From Trebouxia sp. TZW2008 (lineage: Eukaryota > Chlorophyta > Trebouxiophyceae > Trebouxiales > Trebouxiaceae), in NCBI GenBank assembly GCA_002118135.1, contig BDIU01000262.1, positions 153,182 through 217,181 of the forward strand: a stretch of DNA of 64,000 bases. Reading direction: 5' to 3'. The notes under the pieces were generated by a model that saw only the letters and a list, made by a program, of their open reading frames with translations, was not told where the DNA came from and ran no database searches. Positions 1-19,776 of the stretch are shown in pieces. A program made the position numbers and the translations under genes. Positions within the stretch are counted from its first letter, which is position 1. Each line of letters starts with the position of its first letter.

Positions 1-497
1 GCGACTTGTTTGTCCAAGGTGCAGCGTGTGCATGAAAGCTCAGTCGTCGCTGCTAGCCACTTGCATTGCAACACTTGATCCCTTGACACTGTTGGCTTAC
101 AAGCAATCAACCTCAGGTCTGACTTGTTCTGCAAAATGCAAGACGGAAAAGCTGCCTTACATGTGGAACTATGTCTGGCTGCTCATGAGACAAGTGAAGC
201 ATGGTTGCATAGCAAACGCTGCAATGCAAGCATAAAACCTTGACAAAAACTGGTTCGCACTGGAGATCAAAATTCTGAAGAATCTGACTGACACAGACTG
301 AACTACAGTGCAACTCGTTGGACACAGCATACTATACAAGCAAACGCAGGAAAAAGAACGTGTTGTACCACTCAAAAGGGAAGGGTTGCTGCTCAAAAGG
401 GCCTGTGTGCACATCAGAAAGGGAATGTTGATGTCACAATTTATTCAATAAATGATTGGCAAAATTGGCTGATGCACTTGCATCATGACTCCCGGCT
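1..497. other. intergenic, no gene seen
   Basis: No open frame here resembles a known protein and no exon chain can be built. The stretch is the 3' flank of the minus-strand HAD hydrolase gene that ends at 498, and may include its 3' UTR. Confidence 0.5.
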
Positions 498-1937
498 TCA
501 TACTATTGGGGACAACATTGCATCTGAGTCCGGGTCAACCTCTTCATGCAGCATCTGCTTTGACACATCATCAAAAGTCAACACATCCATGCCCCACAGC
601 CAAGCAAAACAACCAGCATCTCTGGCTCCAAAAATGTCATTTCTGCAGCACAGAAGATGAGTTGACATGCAAACCTCAGACCTTACAGGATTGGCTGACT
701 GCTATCGAGCATACATTACAGATTGACATAACAACAAGTGCTACAAGCCCTTCAAGGCAAGCAGCATGATGTAGTGTCAGGCATGGAGCATGATCACCTG
801 CTATGTGTGATGTGCAATGAATGCAAGGCATCAAGGCATGTCTACCTCCTGTCATCTCCAACATGTACAGCTTCCTCTGGCAAAACTCCGAGTTGCTGAC
901 AGGCCACCTCAAAGATCATGGGATTTGGCTTCTCAACCCCAATCTCAGCGCTTATAACAATTGAGTCAAACAACTGATCGACGCCAAGGCCCTTCAAGAT
1001 TGGTCTCAAGCGTGTGTCAAAGTTGCTGACAACTGCAAGCCTCAGCCCTTCAATGAACAAGACAACTCAGTTTTCGATCTGTTTGAATGTGCTAGACAGC
1101 AGGCATGTGTCTCCCAAACTGCTCAGGCAGTGCTGTGCTGCACATGGTGATGATGTGCTGCTTGTGTTCTTATGTGCTGTGTGACACACTGAGGGGAGTG
1201 ACAAAAATCAAGGAAATACAAAGAGCAGAGGTCACTTGCCTGAATCTCGTAGCCGCTGCAAAGCAGCATGTGCGCCTGGTGCAATATGCCATGCTGCTGG
1301 CTGAGCATAGTAGTCATAGATCTCTTCAAATAATGCAAGGCTTTGGCAGCCTGTAGACTCAGCTACAATCCTCTGCCTGCATCCCAAGGTGTCTGTCTAT
1401 TGACCAGCGCTATACTGAGCCGAGGATTTGTTGCATGGTAGTGTCGATCAGCTTACCAGAATGGCCTGCCATCCCCAACATATCGCTGAGCACTAGAGGT
1501 CCACGGTGCATTGTAAGCCCTGCAGTCAGTGACAGGTCTGCAGGCCTCTGGCTATGCAAAATCCAAGTAGTGATCTGCATGCCAAACTTTACCTGCGAAA
1601 GTTGGTCAGGACCTGCACCTCGGGTAGGCTGACCCCATACTTGCTGCCGTACCGCAAGTATACCTGAAAGATAGTCGTCAGTTGTTCGGTCACTGCTTGC
1701 ATAGCAGCAAAAGTGTCAAGCTACGCTTGGCTGTACCTCGGCGGCAGGTTCGCTCGGAAGCAGAAGCGTGCCGGCCGCGTCAACCAGCAGAGCTTTGTAC
1801 GTAAAATTTGGCAGTCCGCTGTCTTGCTGCGGCACCTTCAAAGCTGCTTGGTAGCCTCGTGCCTGCCCAATTCGAGCCAAGCAAGTCCGGTGTGACGCAA
1901 AGCGAGAAAGGAGCCTGCTAGAACTGAAGCTCAGCAT
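498..1937 (-). CDS. HAD-superfamily hydrolase (HDHD3/plant-type), organelle-targeted
   Basis: Six exons on the minus strand: 1937-1737, 1663-1593, 1519-1457, 1376-1240, 1047-846 and 642-498. They join in phase to 272 aa ending in TGA. The protein follows the plant HAD-like family throughout. Motif I is LLVDAAGTLL (nucleophile Asp53), motif II is VVSN (163-166), motif III is EKPNP (196-200) and motif IV is HVGDD (219-223), followed by RNDIFGARDAG. The first ~45 residues are rich in Ser and Arg, which suggests a chloroplast or mitochondrial transit peptide. The second Asp of the usual DxDGT motif is Ala here, as I recall for plant relatives, so classic phosphatase chemistry is uncertain. The intron after 1240 begins with GCAAGT, a GC-AG intron. 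The substrate is unknown. Confidence 0.9.
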
Positions 1938-2349
1938 GTCTCCGCTCCTGGCTACATGTCGAGGCGAGCAGCTCGCGGCTCGTGTGACGACTGCTCACCG
2001 GCGCTGAGTGCGCAGGTCGACCTCGGCAATGCGCAGCGGAACCAAGCGTATTTTCGATCCATTACTACATATGACTAAACTCTATCCAGAAGTTCAACAG
2101 CTCAATACTTGACGTTAAGGCGCGCAGCGCGCATTTGGTTGAAGTGGCTCTCCAGATATTGTTGATGCACTAGTCGATGCGTAAGTTATAGCGGCTGTCC
2201 TCTGTGTGCAGCACCTTGGCGGAGATATTGCCTCTGCCGTGTTGCTGAGGTTTTGATGTCGACTGCGACCTTCCGACCAGGCGTGTTTCGCCCGACTGCA
2301 TCTCGATAGCTTTCACGCTTGCTGGCGATTGGCTGATCTTTGAGGTCGC
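1938..2349. promoter_or_regulatory. 5' flank of the HAD gene
   Basis: This stretch lies upstream of the minus-strand HAD start codon at 1937. I see no convincing exon. A minus-strand open frame at 2186-2431 is Arg/Lys-rich but has no recognisable domain, and the better-supported reading of the overlapping exon stops at 2350. It probably holds the HAD promoter. Confidence 0.4.
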
Positions 2350-3249
2350 TCAGGTGCCGGCGCAAACGCTTGCGCGTCCGAGTGTCTCGTCCTGCAGAGC
2401 AGACACAGCAACGGTTTCGAGCTGCCTGCACCTGTCATGCAGATGTACTATACGCTGCTTACAGCTTCTTTTTCAGCATATGTTGACATGCTGCTGCCCT
2501 GGTCTGAGCGAACTGAAGCGTGCAGCAGCCATATATGTGAGACGGGCCGCAGACTCAGGATCATATGAGTGTGACCAAGTGCACGGCTGACAGTGGCAAG
2601 ACAAAGAGTCTCACTTACTTGCAGATTAGCAGAGCAGAAATCAGTCATATAATTTGCAGCTGCATCAGGCAGGGCGCCTTTGCATCCATGGCCAGCAAAG
2701 GCCTGTGCATGCTCCACAGCAATGTGTGCATCCATGAAACAGTCCGGTTTTGAAGAAATGCAGATGCCACTGTCTTTTTTATAAGCTATCTGATTAGCTA
2801 TCCATCAGGCAAGCAAGGCCATGCCTGGAATTTGATATGGAAGTGCTGGGCCTTTTAGCCAGCTGGTGACCAGGGACTCAGACGCTTTGAAGCATCACAA
2901 GCCAGCAGGCATCAGGCTCATTGCAGATGGGATTCAGAATTCTGTGTTCCATGTTTCATGAGCTGTCTTACTGTGTATACACATGTGTGTTTAGCTGCAA
3001 ATTGCTCCTTGCCATGTAGATGCCATCATGATGCTTGCAATAGTTACAGTCCGTTTAGATTGCATTTCACTGATGCAACATTGCATTAAGCTGCTCAAGC
3101 AGACAATTTAACTTAAATAGAGATTCGTGCATGAGAAACGTGGGATCAGACCTCAAAACCTCTGCAATGCTCTGCCACTTACCTGTTCTCTAGGACTTAA
3201 GAGTGTCCTGCATCGTAAACTCTGACAGATTTGTGATACATGTTGACAT
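2350..3249 (-). CDS. unrecognised spliced gene, 3' part only
   Basis: Minus-strand exon-like segments with good splice sites occur at 3249-3183 (TTACAG acceptor, GTAAGT donor), about 2742-2619 (donor GTAAGT; ATG at 2735 in frame) and 2391-2350 (TGCAG acceptor, TGA stop). The last two join in phase and end in a short peptide after TDFCSANLQ. A transit-peptide-like open segment lies upstream at about 3395-3287 and links in phase to the 3249 exon. I could not find a start codon or the connection between 3183 and 2742, and I do not recognise the protein. It may be a real gene whose 5' end is misread, or a pseudogene. Confidence 0.3.
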
Positions 3250-3613
3250 CTGTAAGCAACAGGTGCATGCATGCATGACCAGTACCTCGATGCGAAGGCC
3301 GCAAAGTTGAGAGATGCGAGAGTAACACGAGACGGGCTGGATCTGGCTGGCTGGCTGAAGGCAGCTGGGTTGAGACCAGACGCGGGGTTGACTGCTCAAG
3401 CCAAAGTTAGCCGGTCAAAATTACTCAAGGTGCCTTCTCGAGGCCCCCGTAGCTATCATCGTAACAGTAACAACGCGCCTGAGAGGGCGAAGCCAGACGC
3501 AGCTAGCACTTTCACGGGTGATAGCCGCAACTAACAGCGATCATAGCCAGCTCTTTCTCAGTGATCAGCACCCTCGTCTCTGCGACCACTAACGAGACCA
3601 GTGGCAGGGCGTC

Positions 3614-5018
3614 ATGGGTGCACAAGAGCTGGACGAAACCTCTCCTCTGTTGCCTCAGCAAGGTGCAGCTGTACAGGAGCCAGCCGGCGTTGTTGTCGGC
3701 GATGAAGCGCCAAAGGCCTGGAGAGGTGCACTGCTCAATTGCTTCCCCGGATGCGACCACATAAGCTGGCACTCTTGCCTGCTCGGCTATTTCCTTCCTT
3801 GCATCGCTTTCGGGTGAGAAACATTCTTGTTTCTCGCTTGATGATCTGGAGCAACACGCCTGTTGTGTACAAAGGTTGTCTACAAGCATCGATCAAATGT
3901 CTATATGTATATGCAGGCAGAACATGAAGCGTGCACTCAGCCTGTCTGCAGTCTCTCAGGCTGCACTGTATGTACTGTTGTTTCTGTCTGGGCGAGCCCT
4001 GTATACCTGGAGCTCAAGGGGTGTTGCTCTTGCCTGCCCTGCACCATTCCACGAGCACCACCACGGCCATGGACACCATGGTCACCATGGCCACCATGAC
4101 TTCTCTGAGGCACATGCTTTCAGTGCTGGCCTTGAGCAACTGCAGACAACACCTCTGCCTGGTTCCCACAACGCTAGCCACCCTGGAGGACACCACCATG
4201 GGCCACCTCCACCCATGACACCAGGTACAGCGTGATCAGACCCCACATATGTAAGGTGTCATCCTTGCTGGCGAGGGCGCAGTGGCATTCAACGACTATG
4301 TCTTGCTGATCAGCGCAATGCTGTACCACAAATATGTTGCATACAGTAAGGAAGCCTTGAGTCTCTTGTACCAACACTCTGATTGCAAATCAGCAACAGG
4401 TATTTGGATCTGATTGCATTCAAAGTCTGGAGGCAACACAATCACACATATTGATCTGGTCTTTGATGCTTGCAGAGTGCCATCAGGCTATGGCAATTCT
4501 GGGCACAGCTTACTGCGTCATGGTGCTGATGTGCGCTGTTGGTGTGCTGTATGCTGCACACCGAAGAACCCAGATTCGTGAGAAATTTGGCATTGCTGGC
4601 AGCCGCATTGGTGACTTCTGCACTTGGTGCTGGTAAGCTTTCCTTGAGCATGTGGCGCTAGTGAGCCCTTACAACTGCATTGACAATGTTCTGGCCTTTG
4701 TGTCAAAGCCCTTCAGTTTGTGTCTGCTGCTTTGCGTCACTTTTGTTGCTTGCTGGTTTCGTTTGAAGTGATGTGTGGCAACACACTTGTTTTGTGCAGG
4801 TCTGCTGCAGCATTTGTGACTTACATGATGTGTGATGCAGGTGTGCACCATGCGCACTGTGCCAGGAAACCCGCACAATCTGGCACAACAATGTCCGTGG
4901 TGGTGTATGGCATGGTCAAACACCGCTGTTGATCACAGCTGAGCCTTCTTATGATGCACCAATTGTCAATGAGATGAAGGCTGATTACAAGCCTGTCATT
5001 GCCAAAGAGTTTGTTTAA
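3614..5018 (+). CDS. PLAC8-family membrane protein with histidine-rich insert
   Basis: Four exons (3614-3813, 3917-4224, 4476-4632, 4841-5018) join in phase to 280 aa. PLAC8 (FW2.2/plant cadmium resistance family) hallmarks are all present: an N-terminal W-RG-LLNCF segment with cysteines at 43, 47, 55 and 63, then PCIAFGQN, and a C-terminal Cys cluster ending CAPCALCQETR. Two hydrophobic segments (about 78-98 and the start of exon 3) are likely membrane spans. Exon 2 adds a histidine-rich stretch near residues 112-127 and a second GGHHHG patch, neither typical of the family. Related plant proteins affect organ size or heavy-metal and zinc export. The His-rich loop makes metal binding an attractive but untested idea. 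The start is the first ATG in frame and is followed directly by conserved sequence. Confidence 0.88.
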
Positions 5019-5686
5019 AGCAGCGCCGTGGTTGTGGGTTCAGCAGACTATAGCGAGTGTAGAATGAGAGATGCGGTTGCGCAGCTGGCAAGAAAGCTGT
5101 GAACCTCTACAGCTTTGTTCATCAACTATTGCGAGTGTTCTGGTAGTTGTGCGCACGTTGTACAAAAATTGCATATTGCAATGTGGTATAGCCAGTCGAT
5201 TAGGCTGTTGAATTGTTCATGTGTCTCTTAACGTGTCAACATCAGCAGAGTGGTTTGTAGTGCATGCAGAAAGTGGCATGTAAGTATGACCCCTGTCAAT
5301 GAAATGCGCTGTTGTCAGCGGTTGTGAAGTGTTGCACTCCACCCTGAACATAAGCTTGCTTGGCAACAGCCATGGTCTACATGTGTACATTGCAGATTCC
5401 TTAGTTTGATCCCTAGTGCTAAAGTCCATCATGCAAAGCATGCTCTCAAGCTCAACAGACTGCATGCACCTTTCAGACATTAGATGCAATGTCCCAAGCC
5501 ACCTGGGCATGGCAAAAAGGCGAAACTTAATGTGATTGTTCAGCAGACCTGTGCTGATGTCAGAGCCATAAGAGGGAAAGCACATAACCTCGCAAGCAGA
5601 TTTCTGTGGTTGCTGAGCTGCAGACCAGCATCAGTAGGATCATGATGTCAAGTGCAGCATCCAATCATTGCCTTCACAATCAATGC
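5019..5686. other. convergent intergenic region
   Basis: This lies between the converging PLAC8 and RAD1 stop codons and contains their 3' UTRs. A 122-codon minus-strand open frame at 5217-5585 has no recognisable features and I treat it as non-coding. Confidence 0.5.
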
Positions 5687-8383
5687 CTAGTCATCAGCTC
5701 CATCAGCAGCATCACCTTCAGCTACCATCATGAAAGAGACAATGCCAGTCCTGCTGATATCAACCTGCAATGCATTTGCAACTTTTGGCTATGTTTCCAT
5801 TGGGCAAGAGGCGAGATCATCTTGACCAGGCTTGCAGAAGCAGCCAACCATTGAGCAGTGTGAAGATGCTGCCTAAGGCTGTCAATATGTTGCACTCACG
5901 TGAACGTCTATTCAGTACAAACTGTCCTGTTCATGAGATGTGTCTTTACCTGCGATTCTGTGTATGCTCCCTGGCCAGCAAAGCCATCTTGATCCATGAT
6001 GTGCTGCAGGGTGACCATGTGGGTGATCTTCATCAGCCCCTGAGCATCTATGCTGACCTGCATGTTTCACAGCAGTGCATGCAAGGCATTGGCAAATGCA
6101 ACAAGCACCTGCTTATGGCCAGCCAATGCTCACACCGTGTAGATATTTAATGCAGCATGTGTGTGAGCACAATTTCTGCAGGGAAAAGTTGCGCTGTGCA
6201 ACTGCAGCAGTACTTCTTGAGAACAGTGTCTGTGCCAGAAGTGCATACTGACCTTGCTGTTCACTCCAGTAGTGTCTTTTTGAGGGATATTTGATAGCGC
6301 TGTGCGCAAGTTCTTGTACTTGTAGCTGCACCGCACCTCCTGCTCAGCACAGCTGAACCCTCCCAGGTCGCTGACAGGAAGCTCAATCTGCAGTGCAGCA
6401 CCAATTACAGATTGAGCACAAACTGGCATGCACCAGAACCATTTGGGCCAAACACGGGGGTCAGCATTAGAAGTTATGTCTAAGTGAGCAACGCCTGCAG
6501 TTTTTAATGGGTTACGGGTGCTTTGCCATTCGTGGCAAAATCCGTGCTGATGGTGATATAAGACTCAGCTGAGTGTGAGTATGGCAACACCATGTTACAC
6601 GTCTTGATATGTCATCACTGTGAAAATCATGACCCGTGTGATCTTGCAGCTTACAGGTATCCACATCGCCACAGCGATCTCAGTGCTTGTCTTACTCATC
6701 TATGGATGTGCTTAGATGGGCAAGACAAGCACTGAATTGAATGATGCAAAGCAAGCACAGGCAGAACTGTTACTATCAATCTACTGCATCTGTGTCCTCA
6801 GCTGACCTGCAAGCTGCCTGCTGCCTGAGCACTGAAGAAGAGGCGGCGGGGCTGACGCTGCATACAGACCTCCACTGAGCTGTTGTTACTGCCGATTGCT
6901 GTCCACTCCAAGTCCTCTATCGTTTCCTTCAGCAGAGCACCTGCACTGTGCAGTGAAAAGAGGCTGTACACATGAGCAGAGCAGTTCAAACGGAAGCTCT
7001 CATTCGCAGGGGAACAGCAGCAGGATGACCCATTAGCATGTTGACATTCAAGTAAATCGAGGGCAAGTTTGCCTTTGTCACAAAAGGGCTTTGGGCAAAC
7101 TTGTTTCCAGGCAGCTCACTTACTTTGCATGCAGCGAGCACATTGACGAACCCGAGCAGCAAGGTGGCATGATGACCTGCATCATTGCACTTACTGCCAA
7201 CATCTGCAAAGGTGCAGCAGCAGCAAACCAGAGATCAATGATGCACAGAGGTGCCCATGATGATGTGATAGGTGAGGGAGGCTGACCAGGAATGAGGAAG
7301 TATGAGGAGGGGTCTTGCCAGTAATCAGACAGGTCCTTGGGAATGGGCATCTCTTGGCTGTCTAGCTGGGCATACATGTTGACAAGGCTCGCATCCCCAT
7401 CCTCATTCATCCTGCAGTTTGGCACATGCCAAAAGTTGGCAGCCAAGTCAAGCTCAAAGTGCAGTGGGCTGAAGCACGTTTGCAGACTTGTTTTGCAGTA
7501 TCAATACGTCTGAAGCAATGCTCATTGAAAGCAGATTCTATACCCACCCAAGGCCAGTACGATAGACAGGAAAGCTGCAGGGGATGGGTAGCAACATGTG
7601 CCATGATTGCTTGAGAATAAATGTTGTTCCAGCAGGTAGAGTGTCCAGCACAAACATATCTGACTCATTCTGACTTGTTTCACAACTTGACTCATGCAGT
7701 CAAGACAGGTGGGGGCAAAATGCAGCTTGCAGCAGTTTTCTGCCATGACTCAATTGTCAATGGCTAAGTATACAAACAACTTATTTGAGAGATCATACTC
7801 GCATTCAAGCTGCATGTTGGCATTTGGGTATTTGAGCACAAGCTCATGACCACTGGATGCAAAAACTTGAAGCGTGTCCATCAGATAGTTGAATTGTAGT
7901 CCAAACACTCTGACTACCCCAGGACAGTGATACTCAATGAACATCTGCACACGCATATGTGTTCAGTTTCGATGTGCCTTAAAGGTCAGCTGCTGGAGAC
8001 AAACTGCATACAAATCATAGCTCTGACATGTCAACTTGCTGATATTGTCTTTGATCAGAAGAAAGTGTTAGCGTTAAACGCCCACAGGCGCAGCACTCCT
8101 TGGGAGTCTCACCTCAGGTCTCAGGAAAATGGAGGACTGTAGAGTTTTGGAGTCAATCTCCCACCGTACAGAAAGACCCTCTGGTCCCATGAGAACTGTG
8201 CAATGCTGCATCAAAAAGCAAAGCAGTTCTGCATTTGCACATCTATCAGACAAATGCATGGGCATTCTTGCTCGGTAAGCGCACCTGCTTGCCAGTAGTT
8301 TTGATGGCTTGCAGCATATGCACCAGGACACGGACATTTGGGACCTTGACACTGGCATGAGTCTGATCAGTCGGTGTGACCAT
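5687..8383 (-). CDS. RAD1: RAD1, 9-1-1 checkpoint clamp subunit
   Basis: Eight exons on the minus strand: 8383-8285, 8205-8113, 7944-7781, 7411-7287, 6940-6807, 6387-6253, 6057-5950 and 5764-5687. They join in phase to 311 aa. The protein follows plant RAD1 from end to end. Examples are the segment LMDTLQVFASSG, the ALLKETIEDLEW motif that starts the second PCNA-like half, CSYKYKNLRTALSNIP and the ITHMVTLQHIM strand. RAD1 joins RAD9 and HUS1 in the ring-shaped clamp loaded at damaged DNA to activate ATR-type signalling in the nucleus. The length is normal for the family. The donor of exon 3 (GTTGTT) is weak but is required by the reading frame. The first in-frame ATG gives the expected short N-terminus. 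Confidence 0.92.
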
Positions 8384-8754
8384 CGAGCAATACTAACTTG
8401 GAGGGGTAGGAGCGCCAGCTCAATGTGGCGCTCATCTTAACCGAGGAGCTCAGGCCTCAACATGCTCAGCTTGACCGCAAGCTGCGACAAACGCGGCGCA
8501 TATTGTGTGTCGTCAAAATACTGTAGACATCTGATACAATGCCACGTTCAAGGCCTCCTTTCCACCTCTTGCGCTCGAGCTTCGCAGATGCAGTCACTGA
8601 TCGATGAAGGCATGCATGCTGTGCGGTGTGTGCTATGCTCTGGAAACCGCAGCATGCGCATGGCCGGATCGCTCGCGGTGGGTGCGTAAAGTTGATGCAG
8701 TCGCAGGCGCAGTGCGAGCCGAGGCCTACTGTGCGATCGAGAGTGTACTTGACA
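8384..8754. promoter_or_regulatory. divergent promoter, RAD1 / hypothetical gene
   Basis: The 371 bp between the RAD1 start (minus) and the ATG at 8755 (plus) probably contain both promoters. I see no clear TATA box or named operator. An upstream ATG on the minus strand near 8427 opens a short frame that stops just inside RAD1. Confidence 0.5.
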
Positions 8755-9411
8755 ATGCCAGCGCGTCGCAAAACGGACTCGGGCAACTCACCCGCTCAAG
8801 ATCGACAGTCTGATCACAGGGCAGACGCTGCAAACGAATCCGTCAGAACGTCTGCTGTGCCGGCGAATGCTGAAGATCCGCAAAATACTGAGGATGTCGC
8901 CGACATGTACAAATTGCGCAATGGCAAGGGCGACGCTCTCAAGACACCCAAACGAAGCTCGATCGTTCGTGCTAAAGCCTTACTGACCACTCCTCCAGGA
9001 GCCGAGCCTTACCGAATGACAGTCACAGGCTCAGACTGGCCAGTTGCATCTGTGGTACGCTTACCTAAAAACTCAAGCCGTCCGCTCTATCACAGATGCA
9101 GCATGCTTGCACACCTGCAGTATCACAGCTTTGCCCTGGCACAGGTCACTGAGCGAGGGGTAGAACAACACCTGGTGCAGCCAGACTCAGACTTCACAGG
9201 TATGCATTGAGCACACATATGCGCCAGCTGCTGCATATATACTTTTATGAGATGTACATGCATGCAGAGGCTGGCACTGCAAGCGGAATTGGGAACAAGA
9301 GGAGTCGGTGTACAGAGGAATAGCTGCACATCTCAGCAGCAGCAACTTGCAGCTCCAATAATTGCTTCATTGGGTATAGCTGATCAGCAAAATTGGCTTC
9401 AAGGCAAATGA
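8755..9411 (+). CDS. hypothetical nuclear-type protein
   Basis: Two exons (8755-9144, 9268-9411) join in phase 0 to 177 aa, ending in TGA. The N-terminal half is polar and disordered-looking. The middle has basic KTPKR and TTPPGAEPY motifs that loosely recall the C-terminal region of borealin-type chromosomal passenger proteins, and the C-terminus could form a helix (LALQAELGTR). This resemblance is weak and I assign no function. A donor-like GTATAG at 9374 could instead continue the gene into an exon around 9440-9590, so the 3' end is uncertain. Confidence 0.45.
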
Positions 9412-10281
9412 TCAGATGCACTGATGCTGCAGCTGGTCAGACACGTCAGCGAACACCAAGTGCTGGAGAGCTTCCAATGCAATATTGCATGCCTGTCAAG
9501 AGCAGACCCTGTGACCGAGAAGATGTTTGTGGGAACCAGCAAGCATGTTGAGCATGTGACAGAGGCTTTGATTGCAGCCCTTTGTGGGTGGAGCTTGTGG
9601 GGTCAGAGTTGCTGCTTTGAGTCTAGCAAACATTGTGTTGATTGCAGCTTGCCCTTCACAGTGTCACTGTGGCAGTGCCTCATCGCAACCTGACGTATAA
9701 GCATGGGAAAGCACAAGCATGTACAGCACAATGAATGGCATCTTTTGCCTACCACAGCGATTTATGTGCATGTAAACACAAGTTATTGCCATGATGGCAA
9801 GATTGTTAGCTTGCCTTGCAAGTGCATGTCTCAACCCATAAACGTACTGATCTTTGCAAACTCACTTGATTTTGTGCTCTGCTTCACTCTGACAAGCGCA
9901 GACATTTCAAGGATCGGCAATGCAGCTTCAGCTTGCCAGCTGCATCTATGGCCAAGCTCAAGCTACCAATTTGACCAATAAAGTCAAGCAACAATTGTGT
10001 CTGATGTGGTCTGTACTACTTACCACGCGCATAACGCCCAAACTTTTGTTTGAAAGCTTGCACTGACCAATCAGCATCTGCGCGTTGCAGTGAAATTCAG
10101 AAAGCTGGACTCTGACTTCGACCTTGACTCTTCAACTTCTTCCTCACTTACTCACTGACGGGCTTTCAAGTCAAAGCAGATCAGCTGTGTTCTGTACAAT
10201 TGCCAACCGACGCCCGATTCATCTGGCTGCTTGCAAAAACGCGGACACTTTCAGCGTACACGGCACAGCTGTACTGCTGCA
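9412..10281. promoter_or_regulatory. MCM3 upstream region
   Basis: No convincing gene is seen. Open frames at 9424-9693 and 9703-9981 lack recognisable content, although the first could be a further exon of the preceding hypothetical gene. The last ~260 bp, ahead of the MCM3 ATG, should hold its promoter and 5' UTR. Confidence 0.4.
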
Positions 10282-18891
<8,610 letters not shown>

Positions 18892-19776
18892 GCGCTGGGG
18901 TACTATTAGCCTGAAGATGGCCATGGCAGCCAGCATGTTGCATGTTCAATGTATTGTGCATGCGCCAATGACTTCCTGTGCTGTTGATCATCATGAACCG
19001 CTTTGAGTCCTGTCACTGAGACACACAATTGGCAGGGACTGTGATGCGAGGGGCTAGGCATGCACCATCTGCTGATGTCAGCAGGAATTTTCCGAGTTGC
19101 TGAAGTGATGGTGGCACATTCGTTCTAGACACCGATCTTGAATCCACTCACGCACTTGCGTGGCTGCTGGCAGAGCTTGAACTTCTTCTAGCATGCTGTC
19201 AAATTTCACCGCTGTGATGACAGGTGTATTTGCAATGAGGTATCAGAATCTGATGAGAGGTTTCACAGCTTTTGCGCTGAGTGTCCGAAAGGTCTTGCCA
19301 TCTGGACAGGTGACCAAGACCCCTGGTGATTATCGAAGGTGCCAGCAGCGCAGCATGCAGCGCAAACTTGCTGTCCATACGTGGCAGTCAGCTTCCTGCA
19401 AAACCAGCGTAAACTCATGTGACCGTTTGTATGTAAGCCATGTGCCGTCACTCAACGGGTGAACATAGAGCACGTGGGTCTACGTAATTACGATCAAGTT
19501 ACGAAAACGCTCTTTCTCGGCAGCTGGTTGGCGTTACATGAGTAAGCACGTGACATAGCTTCCCCTTCACCTACTTGCCGTTTCGAGCTGGTGCGAGGTC
19601 TGGTGGAGGCACACGATATCTACCATGAGAAGATTTGATTTGCATATGTGAGGTCGGCCGTGACATGTGTGAAGTGCTACCGAGTCGGCGTGTATCACCA
19701 CGCCACTCGTTGTGAAACACATAGTACCCCTTGGCCGCAGTTAGTGTCAGCTGGCGCGCCCGCGTCGGGTTGGTCC
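18892..19776. other. intergenic, MCM3 to O-fucosyltransferase
   Basis: This holds the MCM3 3' UTR and the promoter of the next gene. An 89-codon frame at 19193-19462 has no recognisable features. I see no gene. Confidence 0.5.

Noticed and set aside
3512..3889. 125-codon minus-strand frame.
   Set aside because: It is the antisense shadow of the Cys-rich first exon of the PLAC8 gene.
5217..5585. 122-codon minus-strand open frame after RAD1.
   Set aside because: No recognisable composition or domain, and it lies in the expected 3' UTR between converging genes.
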